A stretch of 17,832 bases of DNA from an uncultured Clostridia bacterium (GCA_948630815.1 CAPIEU010000022.1:1-17832), one strand, 5' to 3'. Counted from the first letter of the stretch, positions 1 to 7,630 are shown. Notes: generated by a model from the sequence alone, not told the origin. A program made the numbers and translations.

Positions 1-33
1 GATAGAACATTAAAATACAGGAAGAAAAAATAG
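1..33 (+). CDS. 3' end of an upstream gene (partial)
   Basis: The first ten codons in frame 1 read DRTLKYRKK and end at TAG (31-33). A strong terminator begins nine bases later, which supports this being the real end of a gene. Too little is visible to name the product; a basic C-terminus is all that can be said. Confidence 0.5.
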   Translation, partial: DRTLKYRKKK

Positions 34-41
34 TTTGTTCT

Positions 42-76
42 AAAATCACATCTCTAAATTAGAGGTGTGATTTTTC
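42..76 (+). terminator. Rho-independent terminator of the upstream gene
   Basis: A 15-bp stem (42-56 with 60-74, one G-T wobble) closes a 3-base loop, with a T run at its 3' side (71-75). It lies directly after the stop at 33 and just before the purD promoter, so purD starts a new transcript. Confidence 0.8.
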
Positions 77-105
77 TTGACATTTTTTTACTTAAATTAT
101 ATTAT
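77..105 (+). promoter_or_regulatory. purD promoter
   Basis: A perfect TTGACA (77-82), a 17-bp spacer and TATTAT (100-105). This predicts a start near 112 and a leader of about 37 nt, too short for a purine-type riboswitch. Confidence 0.75.
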
Positions 106-148
106 TGTAACATAATAAAAAAATGGAGGAAAAGGAAGGGTATTAAAT

Positions 149-1450
149 ATGAAAAAGTGTTTATTATTAGGTAATGGTGGAAGAGAAGCAGTAATTGGAG
201 AGTATATTAGTAAAGGATATGAATTGTATTCAGTATTACCATATGAAAACCCATCAATTGTAGAAAGTGTAGAAGCATCAGGGGGGAAATATATTGTAGG
301 TTCTCCATTTGATAAAGAATTAGTAGAAAAATTTATTAAAGAAAATGAATTAGAACTTTGTGTTATAAGTAGTGATAATTTATTACAAGATGGATTAATA
401 GATTTAGCAAAGAGTTTAGGACTTAAAGTATTTGGACCAACTTCAAAAGGTTCAAAAATCGAATGGAGTAAAACATATGCACTTGAAGTAGTAAATAAAC
501 TTGCACCAGAAGTAATAATAAAAAACTATAAAATAGAAAGTATAGAACAATTAGATGAAGTGATTAAAAACTATAAAGATGATAATTTTGTAGTTAAACC
601 AGAAGGACTAACAGGAGGAAAAGGAGTAAAAGTAGGAGGAATACACTTTAAAGGTTTAGAAGAAGGCTATGAGTATGCTAAATCTTGCTTAAAAGATAGT
701 GGAAAAGTAATTGTGCAAGATAAAGTAGAAGGATCTGAATTTACAGTTATGTGTTTAACAGATGGAAAAAATGTAGTGCCAATGCCAATAACATTTGATT
801 ATCCATATCGTTATGAAAAAGATTTAGGACCTGGAACAGGTGGAATGGGATGTATGAGCTATCCTAATGGATTATTACCATTTTTAACAAAAGAAGATGT
901 AGATAAATGTGCAGAATTAATGAAAAAAACAATTAATTATCTAAATAAAGATAGTTTAGAATTTATAGGTGTACTATATGGAGGTTTCTTTAAAACAAAA
1001 GAAGGAATAAAATTTATAGAATTTAATGCAAGATTTGGAGATCCAGAAGCAATAAATGTGCTAAATGCTTTAGAAACACCATTTACAGAAGTTTTAGAAA
1101 ATATAGTAAATGGAACATTATCAGTAGAAAACTGTAAATTTAAAAACACATATACATTTACAGTATATGTTGTAAGTAAAGACTACGCTGTAAAACCAAA
1201 TAAAGAACCTGTAATATTTAAACTAAATACAAAAGATATAAAAAAATCAGGAGTAAAATTATATTTTGCAAATGCAAAAAAATTAGAAGGAGATACATAT
1301 ACATCAGTAAGTAATTCAAGATTATTTGCTATTGAAAAAACAGGAGACAATTTTGAAGAAATAAAAAAACAAGTATATGATGTAATAGAAAAAAATGTTG
1401 ATAAAGTCTTAGATTATAGAAAAGACATAGGAAACATATATGTACATTAG
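149..1450 (+). CDS. purD: Phosphoribosylamine-glycine ligase
   Basis: Catalyses the second step of de novo purine synthesis: ATP-dependent joining of phosphoribosylamine and glycine to give GAR, in the cytoplasm. The 433-residue length is normal for the family. An N-terminal Rossmann-like segment has GNGGREAV in place of the usual G-GGREHA. The ATP-grasp core follows, with VVKPEGLTGGKGV (about 147-159), a GGMG segment after PYRYEKDLGPGTG, and the metal-binding EFNARFGDPE (about 290-299). The N-terminal third is divergent: the usual REHA histidine is replaced and the loop before the ATP-grasp domain (GSKIEWSKTYA) recalls archaeal PurD proteins more than Bacillus PurD; this is my impression without an alignment. 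The ATG at 149 has a GGAAGGG site 8 nt upstream. It stands alone behind its own promoter and converges with purN. Confidence 0.93.
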   Translation: MKKCLLLGNGGREAVIGEYISKGYELYSVLPYENPSIVESVEASGGKYIVGSPFDKELVEKFIKENELELCVISSDNLLQDGLIDLAKSLGLKVFGPTSKGSKIEWSKTYALEVVNKLAPEVIIKNYKIESIEQLDEVIKNYKDDNFVVKPEGLTGGKGVKVGGIHFKGLEEGYEYAKSCLKDSGKVIVQDKVEGSEFTVMCLTDGKNVVPMPITFDYPYRYEKDLGPGTGGMGCMSYPNGLLPFLTKEDVDKCAELMKKTINYLNKDSLEFIGVLYGGFFKTKEGIKFIEFNARFGDPEAINVLNALETPFTEVLENIVNGTLSVENCKFKNTYTFTVYVVSKDYAVKPNKEPVIFKLNTKDIKKSGVKLYFANAKKLEGDTYTSVSNSRLFAIEKTGDNFEEIKKQVYDVIEKNVDKVLDYRKDIGNIYVH

Positions 1451-1484
1451 AAAAGTTGCTCTGCATATGCAGAGCAACTTTTCT
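1451..1484. terminator. Bidirectional terminator between purD and purN
   Basis: A perfect 32-bp palindrome (16-bp arms, 1451-1466 and 1467-1482), starting with AAAA and ending with TTTT, so each strand ends in a U run. It begins one base after the purD stop and directly abuts the purN stop, serving both convergent genes. Confidence 0.9.
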
Positions 1485-2056
1485 ATAATTCCCCATTTAC
1501 AAATCTTTTTAAGGTTTCTACAAGTTGTATTTTTTCAATAGCTTGAACTTTTTTGCTAATAATTTCAGGAGTATCTATACTTTTAACTTCAACCTTAGTC
1601 TGAATAATAATATTTCCCTTATCATATTCATTATTTACAAAATGAATAGTAGGACCAGTAAAACTTTCCTGTGCTTCCCATACAGCTTGGTGAACTTTCA
1701 TTCCATACATACCAGAACCTCCAAACTTAGGAAGTAATGATGGATGAGTATTTATAATTTTATAATTATTTATTAAATTATCACCAATCATTTTTAAATA
1801 TCCAGCAAGGACAATCAAATCAATATCATATTTTTCTAAAACAGAAGACAATTCATAATCAATATCATCCTTAATTTTAGAATGAATAATATAAGTATCG
1901 ATATTATTTTTCTTAGCACGTTCTAACGCATAAGCATTTGGCTTATCAGATACAACTAAATTAATTTTGGCATCTAATTCTTTATTATTTATAGCATCGA
2001 TAACACTTTGTAAAGTAGTACCACTTCCGTGAAGCAAAAATTACTAAATTATACAT
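1483..2056 (-). CDS. purN: GAR formyltransferase, needs a +1 frameshift at a CGG codon
   Basis: Transfers a formyl group from 10-formyl-THF to GAR, the purine step after PurD. The start is ATG at 2056-2054 with AAAGGAGA nine bases upstream. Nine codons (MYNLVIFAS) lead to CGG at 2029-2027; in the zero frame this gives RKW and the protein is lost. Skipping the C and reading GGA restores ASGSGTTLQ, the phosphate-binding loop of the family (E. coli ISGNGSNLQ), and runs open to TAG at 1485-1483, for 190 residues in total. Catalytic residues are present: NTHPSLLP (Asn and His) and the Asp in YDKGNIIIQ. A TTG at 2037 would give an open frame but deletes the essential N-terminal strand and lacks a ribosome site. 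No other lesion is visible, so I call it a functional frameshifted gene rather than a pseudogene. Confidence 0.88.
2027..2029 (-). other. CGG +1 frameshift site 1 (purN codon 10)
   Basis: Context on the minus strand is GCT TCA CGG AAG TGG. Dropping the C gives GCT TCA GGA AGT GGT (A S G S G), matching the conserved glycine-rich loop of PurN. Confidence 0.85.
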
Positions 2057-2088
2057 ATATAAAAATCTCCTTTTTTAAATATAATATT

Positions 2089-2235
2089 ATTACAATTCGA
2101 GGGCTACTGATAGTACAAAGTAGCTTCACGTGAACGCAAGAGCTTTTTATTTTTCGAAACTTGTGAGAAAAATAAAAATGCCATACCTACAGCAAGATGA
2201 AGCGGAGTTTAAGAAGCGTTTGTGAATCGTAATAT
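2089..2235 (-). ncRNA. Structured purN leader RNA, unknown class
   Basis: The purN leader (TSS about 2235) can close with a 10-bp stem between 2233-2224 and 2098-2089. The single non-Watson-Crick position is G-U on the minus strand but A-C on the plus strand, which favours a minus-strand RNA. Inside are a perfect 12-bp AU-rich hairpin (UUUUUAUUUUUC with GAAAAAUAAAAA, about 2174-2142), a GCUACU/AGUAGC hairpin (about 2124-2103) and a possible AACGC/GCGUU pairing. I do not recognise ZTP, purine, PRPP, THF or T-box consensus elements. It could be a regulatory leader of purN or an unrelated inverted-repeat insertion of about 150 bp. Confidence 0.4.
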
Positions 2236-2241
2236 AATCTT

Positions 2242-2270
2242 ATTATAGCAAAGAAACTAAAAAAAAACAA
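2242..2270 (-). promoter_or_regulatory. Candidate purN promoter
   Basis: On the minus strand, TTGTTT (2270-2265), a 17-bp spacer and a perfect TATAAT (2247-2242). The -35 is weak. The predicted start, about 2235, coincides with the closing stem of the structured leader. Confidence 0.5.
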
Positions 2271-2289
2271 ATATTTTTGACAAAAAGTA

Positions 2290-2317
2290 TTTACAAATGA
2301 AAGGTTTGTGTTATAAT
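2290..2317 (+). promoter_or_regulatory. Promoter of the antitoxin-like sRNA
   Basis: TTTACA (2290-2295), a 16-bp spacer and a perfect TATAAT (2312-2317). The start near 2324 falls in the ATAGATAGAAG repeat that also heads the opposing transcript. Confidence 0.7.
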
Positions 2318-2323
2318 AAAAAT

Positions 2324-2417
2324 AGATAGAAGCTTACCACATAAAAATGTGAGCCATCTTGTTGTAGAATAAAATTACTGCACTACTGAAGGGCTATTCA
2401 GATAGTGCAATTTTTTT
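2324..2417 (+). ncRNA. Candidate antitoxin sRNA of a type I TA-like locus
   Basis: About 94 nt from the promoter at 2290-2317 to the U run at 2411-2417, with no credible ORF. It carries a small CACAT/ATGTG hairpin and the terminator stem. Segments TGTAGAAT (2363-2370) and TACTGCACT..CTGAAG (2376-2391) recur as direct repeats at 2538-2545 and 2554-2571. The latter lie in the leader of the convergent peptide mRNA, so the two RNAs are complementary there. The 3' end also overlaps the last codon of the peptide gene. The layout matches RNAII of the pAD1 par locus by architecture, not by sequence. Confidence 0.6.
2379..2417 (+). terminator. Terminator of the sRNA, probably shared by the peptide mRNA
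   Basis: A 12-bp stem with one bulged A (2379-2390 with 2397-2409), loop GGGCTA, then seven T (2411-2417). On the minus strand the same hairpin lies just past the peptide stop and is followed by GTAATTTTA, so it could terminate both transcripts. Confidence 0.75.
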
Positions 2418-2517
2418 ATGCTAAAATTAAAAATATAATTAAAGCGAATATTATGAACAATAATATTATATTGAAAGTTATAGAAAATATTAAACATTTA
2501 AATATTAATTTATTCAT
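2416..2517 (-). CDS. 33-residue hydrophobic peptide, candidate type I toxin
   Basis: ATG at 2517-2515 is preceded by a near-perfect GAGGTGAT site and ends at TAA (2418-2416). The peptide starts MNKLIFKCLIF and is almost entirely Ile, Leu and Phe after residue 8, with two Lys near the N-terminus: a single membrane-spanning helix. It has its own promoter (2622-2594) and a leader of about 70 nt holding a GAAGT/ACTTC hairpin and the repeats complementary to the convergent sRNA. Size, hydrophobicity and arrangement fit Fst/Ldr-type membrane toxins, though I see no Fst sequence motif. It could instead be a harmless small membrane peptide; toxicity is inferred. Confidence 0.65.
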   Translation of the reverse strand: MNKLIFKCLIFSITFNIILLFIIFALIIFLILA

Positions 2518-2593
2518 AAGCATCACCTCTTTTCTTATGTAGAATCAAGATGATACTGCACTTTTCTGAAGTTTACTTCTATCTATATAATAA

Positions 2594-2622
2594 AAGATAG
2601 CATAATGCAAACAAAAAGTCAA
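2594..2622 (-). promoter_or_regulatory. Promoter of the hydrophobic-peptide mRNA
   Basis: On the minus strand, TTGACT (2622-2617), a 17-bp spacer and TATCTT (2599-2594). The predicted start, about 2587, puts ATAGATAGAAG at the 5' end of the mRNA, mirroring the 5' end of the opposing sRNA (perfect 11-bp inverted repeat 2322-2332 / 2576-2586). Confidence 0.6.
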
Positions 2623-2646
2623 CATAATTTATCAAAAAAACAAATA

Positions 2647-2675
2647 TTGCAAAAAGTATAGGAATAATGTATAAT
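2647..2675 (+). promoter_or_regulatory. Exonuclease III promoter
   Basis: TTGCAA (2647-2652), a 17-bp spacer and a perfect TATAAT (2670-2675), about 22 bp before the AAGGGGG ribosome site. Confidence 0.75.
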
Positions 2676-2703
2676 ACTCTAAAAGCTAAGGGGGACAAGT
2701 TAT

Positions 2704-3459
2704 ATGAAATTAATTTCTTGGAATGTAAATGGTTTAAGAGCAGTAATGAAAAAAGGTTTTGAAGACTTTTTTTATAATATAGACGCAGACATATTTTGTA
2801 TACAAGAAACTAAAATGAGGGAAGGACAAATAGAAGATTTTGAACTAAAAGGATATAAAGAATACTGGAATAGTGCAGAAAAAAAAGGATATTCAGGAAC
2901 AGCAATATTTACAAAAATAGAACCAATTAATGTAACATATGGAATAGGAATAGAAGAACATGACAAAGAAGGAAGAGTAATAACACTAGAATTTGAAAAA
3001 TTTTATTTAGCCAATATATATGTACCAAACTCAAAAAGAGAGTTAGAAAGATTAGATTACAGAATGGTTTGGGAAGATGAAATAAGAAAATATTTAAGCT
3101 ACTTAAACAAGAAAAAACCAGTAATAATGTGTGGGGATTTAAATGTAGCACATGAAGAAATAGATTTGAAAAATCCAAAAACAAATAGAAGAAATGCCGG
3201 TTTTACAGATGAAGAAAGAGGAAAAATGACAGAACTTCTAAAAGCAAATTTTACAGACTCTTTTAGGTATATGTATCCAGAAAAGATAGAATATAGTTGG
3301 TGGTCATATATGGGAAGTGCAAGAGAAAAAAATATAGGTTGGAGAATAGATTACTTTATAGTGTCAAATGATATAAGAGAAAAAATAAAAGAGGCTAAAA
3401 TACATACAGAGGTATATGGTAGTGACCATTGCCCAGTAGAATTGGAAATAGAATTATAA
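2704..3459 (+). CDS. exoA: Exodeoxyribonuclease III / AP endonuclease
   Basis: A DNA repair enzyme that cuts at abasic sites and removes 3' blocks. The 251 residues fit the ExoA/Xth family. Active-site elements are visible in order: N7 (SWNVNGLRA), E35 (QETK), Y106 (ANIYVPNS), D145 and N147 (CGDLNVAH), and the C-terminal GSDHCP with D241/H242. The ATG at 2704 follows AAGGGGG (2688-2694) with 9-nt spacing and has its own promoter. The following membrane protein begins 70 bp downstream with no terminator between, so they may be co-transcribed. Confidence 0.93.
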   Translation: MKLISWNVNGLRAVMKKGFEDFFYNIDADIFCIQETKMREGQIEDFELKGYKEYWNSAEKKGYSGTAIFTKIEPINVTYGIGIEEHDKEGRVITLEFEKFYLANIYVPNSKRELERLDYRMVWEDEIRKYLSYLNKKKPVIMCGDLNVAHEEIDLKNPKTNRRNAGFTDEERGKMTELLKANFTDSFRYMYPEKIEYSWWSYMGSAREKNIGWRIDYFIVSNDIREKIKEAKIHTEVYGSDHCPVELEIEL

Positions 3460-3529
3460 TATATAAAAATAAACATATTACCTACTGGAAGCGAATTTTG
3501 AAAGTAATAATAAAAAAGGAGCAAATAAA

Positions 3530-4660
3530 ATGGAAAAGAAAAATAACATATGGGGGAAATGGTTATACTGGTTTATATTTGCAGTAGCAGTAATAATAGT
3601 ATATAAAACCCTAGATAACTTTTCACAAATAGCAAATTGGGTAAAAGGAATTATAAATGTATTAATGCCATTTATAATAGGAATACTTATAGCTTATATA
3701 CTTTATATACCTAGTAAAAAAATAGAAAAATTTTATTTAAAATCAAAATTAAAATTAGTAAAGAAAAAAGCACGTACATTTAGTGTATTTACTGTATATT
3801 TGATAGTATTAATAGTTATAATCATCGCAATGAATTTTATAATACCAACACTTGCTACAAGTATTCAAGACCTTGCAAATAACTTAGTAGGATATTATAA
3901 CAATACAATGGAAGGACTAAAAAACATACCAGAAGAATCTATTATAAGAAAAATTGATATAGAAAAAATAGCAAATAGCCTATCAGACATAAAAATAGAA
4001 GAATATATAAATATAGATACAATAACAGAATATGCAAAAGGTGCTATTGGAATAGCAAATGGAATTTTTGATTTCTTTGTATCACTTATAGTGTCAGTAT
4101 ATATATTACTTGAACGTACAAGAATTTTAAACTTCATAAAAAAATTAGCAGGAGCAGTATTAAAAGAGAAAACTTACAATTCAATAGGAAAATACTTTAA
4201 AAATACAAATACGATATTCTTTAAATTTCTATCAAGTCAAGTAATAGATGCAATAATAGTAGGAATACTTACTTCTATTGCAATGCTTATTTTAGGTGTA
4301 AAATATGCTGTACTACTTGGATTTTTAATAGGAATATCAAACTTAATACCATATTTTGGAGCAATAATAGGAGTAGGAATTTCCATAATAATAACAATAT
4401 TTACAGGAGGTATATCACAAGCAGTGTGGATGGCAGTAATAGTTATAATATTACAACAAATTGATGCAAATATTATAAATCCAAAAATAATAGGAAGTTC
4501 ATTAGAAATTAGTCCTCTACTTGTAATATTTGCGGTAACAATTGGTGGAGCATATTTTGGCGTGTTTGGAATGTTTATAGCAGTACCAATATTTACAGTA
4601 ATAAAGATTTTAATAGAAGATTATATAGAATATAAGAATGCAATTAAAAAAGAAAGATAA
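3530..4660 (+). CDS. AI-2E family (YhhT/TqsA-like) membrane protein
   Basis: A 376-residue polytopic protein of the AI-2E transporter family (PF01594), whose members include autoinducer-2 exporters and Na+/H+ or unknown-substrate carriers; the substrate cannot be told here. An N-terminal pair of membrane segments (about 10-28 and 36-60) is followed by TM3 (about 85-105), a soluble stretch (about 107-170), and then a hydrophobic C-terminal half. The half contains GISNLIPYFGAIIGVG (about 265-280), the family's typical PY-G-G loop. The ATG at 3530 has AAAAAGGAGC upstream. A short basic tail (EYKNAIKKER) ends in the cytoplasm. Confidence 0.85.
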   Translation: MEKKNNIWGKWLYWFIFAVAVIIVYKTLDNFSQIANWVKGIINVLMPFIIGILIAYILYIPSKKIEKFYLKSKLKLVKKKARTFSVFTVYLIVLIVIIIAMNFIIPTLATSIQDLANNLVGYYNNTMEGLKNIPEESIIRKIDIEKIANSLSDIKIEEYINIDTITEYAKGAIGIANGIFDFFVSLIVSVYILLERTRILNFIKKLAGAVLKEKTYNSIGKYFKNTNTIFFKFLSSQVIDAIIVGILTSIAMLILGVKYAVLLGFLIGISNLIPYFGAIIGVGISIIITIFTGGISQAVWMAVIVIILQQIDANIINPKIIGSSLEISPLLVIFAVTIGGAYFGVFGMFIAVPIFTVIKILIEDYIEYKNAIKKER

Positions 4661-4665
4661 TAGGT

Positions 4666-4752
4666 TATAGGGTGGACGAGCTTGGTCCGCTCTTTTTTAA
4701 AACAATACAAAATGCAAATATTTGTAGGAGCGGACGACTTTAGTCCGCCCAA
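4666..4752. repeat. Inverted pair of short intergenic hairpin repeats (members A and B)
   Basis: Copy A (4666-4692) and copy B (4716-4752) are near-inverted versions of GAGCGGAC..GTCCRCCC. B has the stem GCGGAC/GTCCGC (4730-4735 with 4743-4748) and is led by TTTGTAGGAG, the signature shared with the other members at 7626, 12999, 14680 and 16560. Confidence 0.6.
4671..4698 (+). terminator. Terminator after the AI-2E family gene
   Basis: A 6-bp stem GTGGAC/GTCCGC (one wobble) with a 7-base loop, then TCTTTTTT. It is formed by repeat copy A. Confidence 0.6.
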
Positions 4753-4793
4753 TAAATTAAAATATTAATATGTAACACAAAATTATATTAATA

Positions 4794-4802
4794 TGATATA
4801 AT
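4794..4802 (+). promoter_or_regulatory. Extended -10 element before the restriction-modification gene
   Basis: TGA followed by TATAAT (4797-4802). No good -35 lies at the right distance, so this would be an extended -10 promoter with a start near 4808. The leader contains a GGTT..AACC hairpin (about 4821-4846). Confidence 0.4.
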
Positions 4803-4879
4803 CATAGGCAAAAGAAAAAAGGTTGAAAAATAATTCTTTTCTAACCGAGTTATGCCTTGCGAAAGGAATGGTATTAAAC

Positions 4880-7630
4880 ATGAAAATAAATGAACAACAA
4901 AAAAGAGCAAAAGAATTTGTAGAATATTGGAAAGATAAAGGATATGAAAAAGGAGAAAGCCAAAAATTTTGGCTACAATTATTAAATGAAGTATTGGGAA
5001 TAGAAAAACCAACAGAATTTATAGAATTTGAAGACCAAGTACATATAGATAAAAGTACAGGATTTATAGACGGATATATACCAAGTACAAAAATATTAAT
5101 AGAACAAAAAAGTATAGATAAAGATTTGAAAAAAGGAATAAGACAAGCAGATGGAAACTTACTTACTCCATTTCAACAAGCTAAAAAATACATTACAGAA
5201 CTACCACTTTCAAAGCATCCAAAATATGTAATAACTTGTAATTTTAAATCATTTTTAATATATAATATGGAAAACCCAAATGGAGAGCCAGAAGAAATAT
5301 TGTTAAAAGACTTAGAAAAAGAATATTATAGGTTACAATTTATAGTAGATAGTAAAAGTGAAAACCTAAAAAAAGAGATGGAAGTATCAATACAAGCAGG
5401 GGAAATAGTAGGAAAACTATATGAAGAAATATTGCCATTATATAAAGACCCCAATAATGAAGAATCTCTAAAAAGTTTAAATATGTTATGTGTAAGGCTA
5501 GTATTTTGTTTGTATGCAGAAGACGCAGAAATATTTGGAAAACGCAATATGTTCCACGACTATTTAAAAAATTATAAGGCAGAAGATATAAGAAAAGCAT
5601 TAATTGAATTATTCAAGATATTAGATACAAAAGTAGAAGAAAGAGACCCATATTTAACACAAGATCTAGCCGAATTTCCATATGTAAATGGAGGATTATT
5701 TGCAGAAGAAAATATAGAAATACCAATGTTAAATGAAAAAGTAAAAGAACTATTACTAACAAAAGCAAGTGAAAATTTTGATTGGAGCGAGATAAGCCCA
5801 ACGATATTTGGGGCAGTATTTGAAAGCACACTAAACCCAGAAACAAGGCGAAGTGGAGGAATGCACTATACATCAATAGAAAACATACATAAAGTAATAG
5901 ACCCATTATTTTTGGATGAATTAAAGGAAGAACTAGAAGAAATAAAGGAAATAACAGTAATAAAAACAAAAAAGAAAAAGCTTAGTGAGTTTCAACAAAA
6001 AATAGCAAACTTAAAATTCCTAGACCCAGCGTGTGGAAGTGGGAACTTTTTAACAGAGACATATATATCATTAAGAAAATTAGAAAATGAAGTAATAGAA
6101 ACCCTAAATAAAGGACAAATAGGAATAGGAGAAGAAAACATATCGCCAATACAAGTATCAATAGGTCAATTTTACGGAATAGAAATAAACGATTTTGCAG
6201 TAACAGTTGCAAAAACTGCATTATGGATAGCAGAAAGCCAAATGATGAAAGAAACAGAGAAACTATTACATATAAACTTAGACTTTTTACCATTAAAAAC
6301 ATATGCAAACATAATAGAAGCAAATGCTTTAAGAATAGACTGGCAAGAAGTAGTACCAAAAGAAGAACTAAACTACATAATGGGAAATCCGCCATTTGTA
6401 GGATTTACTTATATGACCAAAGAACAGAAAAAAGATGTTGAAACTCTTTACCCAAAAGTTAAAAATATAGATTATGTAAGTTGTTGGTATAAAAAAGCAA
6501 GTGATTATATAAATAATACAAGTATAGAGAGTTGTTTTGTTTCTACCAATAGTATAACTCAAGGTGAAACAGTAGCACGTATGTGGGAAAAATTAAACAT
6601 ACATATTAATTTTGCATATAAAAGTTTTATCTGGGATAGTGAAGCAAGTCAAAAAGCTCATGTTCATTGTGTAATAATTGGATTTTCAAATATAAATAAA
6701 GATAATAAATTTTTATATGAAGGAGATAAAAAAGTAAAAGCAAAAAATATAAATTATTATTTATATGATGCACCTAATATTATTGTAACCAGCAGAAATA
6801 GTCCTATAAGTAATGTTTCAAAAATGATATATGGAAATAAGCCAGCAGATGGTGGAAATTTAATTATAGAAGAATCGGAGTATAAAAACCTTATAGAAAA
6901 GAAACCAGAAATTTCAAAGTATATTAAGCCATTATTAGGAACAGTTGAATTTTTACATAATAAAAAAAGATATTGTTTATGGTTAGAGGGAGTAGAACCA
7001 ACAGAGCTAAAGAAATATCCAGAAATAATAGAAAGAATTAGAAAATGTAAAGAAACAAGGGAAAAAAGCATAGCAGAAGGGATTAGGAAATTTGCAAATA
7101 CTCCTATGTTATTTGCACAAATAACTCAACCTGTTGGAGAAGCTTTTATAATTATTCCTAGAGTTTCTTCTGAAAAAAGAAGATATGTACCAATGGCTTT
7201 TTTAGAAGGAGACAATATTGTTACTGATGCTGTTCAAATAATACCAAATGCAACAATATATGAATTTGGCATACTAACCTCAAATGTACATATGTCTTGG
7301 ATGAGAACAGTGACAGGAAGATTAGAAATGCGATATAGATATTCAAAAGATATAGTATATAATAATTTTATATGGTGTAATCCAACAAAAGAACAAAAAG
7401 AAAAAATAGAAAAAACAGCAAAAGGAATACTTGACGCAAGGGAATTATATCATAATAGTAGTTTAGCAGATTTATACGATGAGCTAACAATGCCACCTGA
7501 ACTAAGAAAAGCACATCAGGAAAACGATAAGGCAGTAATGGAAGCCTATGGTTTTGATTGGCATACAATAACAGAAAGTGATTGTGTAGCAGAACTTATG
7601 AAAATGTATCAAGAAAAAATAAAAATGTAG
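4880..7630 (+). CDS. MmeI-like single-chain restriction-methyltransferase (Type IIG/IIL)
   Basis: A 916-residue protein joining nuclease, adenine methyltransferase and target recognition, protecting and cutting DNA without a separate S subunit. The N-terminal domain has a PD-(D/E)xK-like motif: Asp in FIDGYIP followed by EQK in KILIEQKS (about residues 64-79). A helical spacer follows. The methyltransferase core has SAM motif I DPACGSGNF (about 378-386) and catalytic motif IV NPPF in IMGNPPFVGF (about 500), with the D21-type order of N6-adenine enzymes. The C-terminal third should hold the recognition domain. ATG at 4880 follows GAAAGGA (4861-4867); TTG at 4823 and ATG at 4868 are worse starts. 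It is alone, with repeat elements on both sides, and its TAG stop lies inside repeat C: a typical mobile defence gene. The recognition site cannot be predicted from this. Confidence 0.85.
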   Translation: MKINEQQKRAKEFVEYWKDKGYEKGESQKFWLQLLNEVLGIEKPTEFIEFEDQVHIDKSTGFIDGYIPSTKILIEQKSIDKDLKKGIRQADGNLLTPFQQAKKYITELPLSKHPKYVITCNFKSFLIYNMENPNGEPEEILLKDLEKEYYRLQFIVDSKSENLKKEMEVSIQAGEIVGKLYEEILPLYKDPNNEESLKSLNMLCVRLVFCLYAEDAEIFGKRNMFHDYLKNYKAEDIRKALIELFKILDTKVEERDPYLTQDLAEFPYVNGGLFAEENIEIPMLNEKVKELLLTKASENFDWSEISPTIFGAVFESTLNPETRRSGGMHYTSIENIHKVIDPLFLDELKEELEEIKEITVIKTKKKKLSEFQQKIANLKFLDPACGSGNFLTETYISLRKLENEVIETLNKGQIGIGEENISPIQVSIGQFYGIEINDFAVTVAKTALWIAESQMMKETEKLLHINLDFLPLKTYANIIEANALRIDWQEVVPKEELNYIMGNPPFVGFTYMTKEQKKDVETLYPKVKNIDYVSCWYKKASDYINNTSIESCFVSTNSITQGETVARMWEKLNIHINFAYKSFIWDSEASQKAHVHCVIIGFSNINKDNKFLYEGDKKVKAKNINYYLYDAPNIIVTSRNSPISNVSKMIYGNKPADGGNLIIEESEYKNLIEKKPEISKYIKPLLGTVEFLHNKKRYCLWLEGVEPTELKKYPEIIERIRKCKETREKSIAEGIRKFANTPMLFAQITQPVGEAFIIIPRVSSEKRRYVPMAFLEGDNIVTDAVQIIPNATIYEFGILTSNVHMSWMRTVTGRLEMRYRYSKDIVYNNFIWCNPTKEQKEKIEKTAKGILDARELYHNSSLADLYDELTMPPELRKAHQENDKAVMEAYGFDWHTITESDCVAELMKMYQEKIKM

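Noticed and set aside
106..148. Purine riboswitch before purD or purF
   Set aside because: Predicted leaders are about 37 and 28 nt, too short for any known purine-sensing aptamer.
4823..4879. TTG 4823 as start of the restriction-modification gene
   Set aside because: The ribosome site is too close and the extra residues do not resemble the family; ATG 4880 is better placed.
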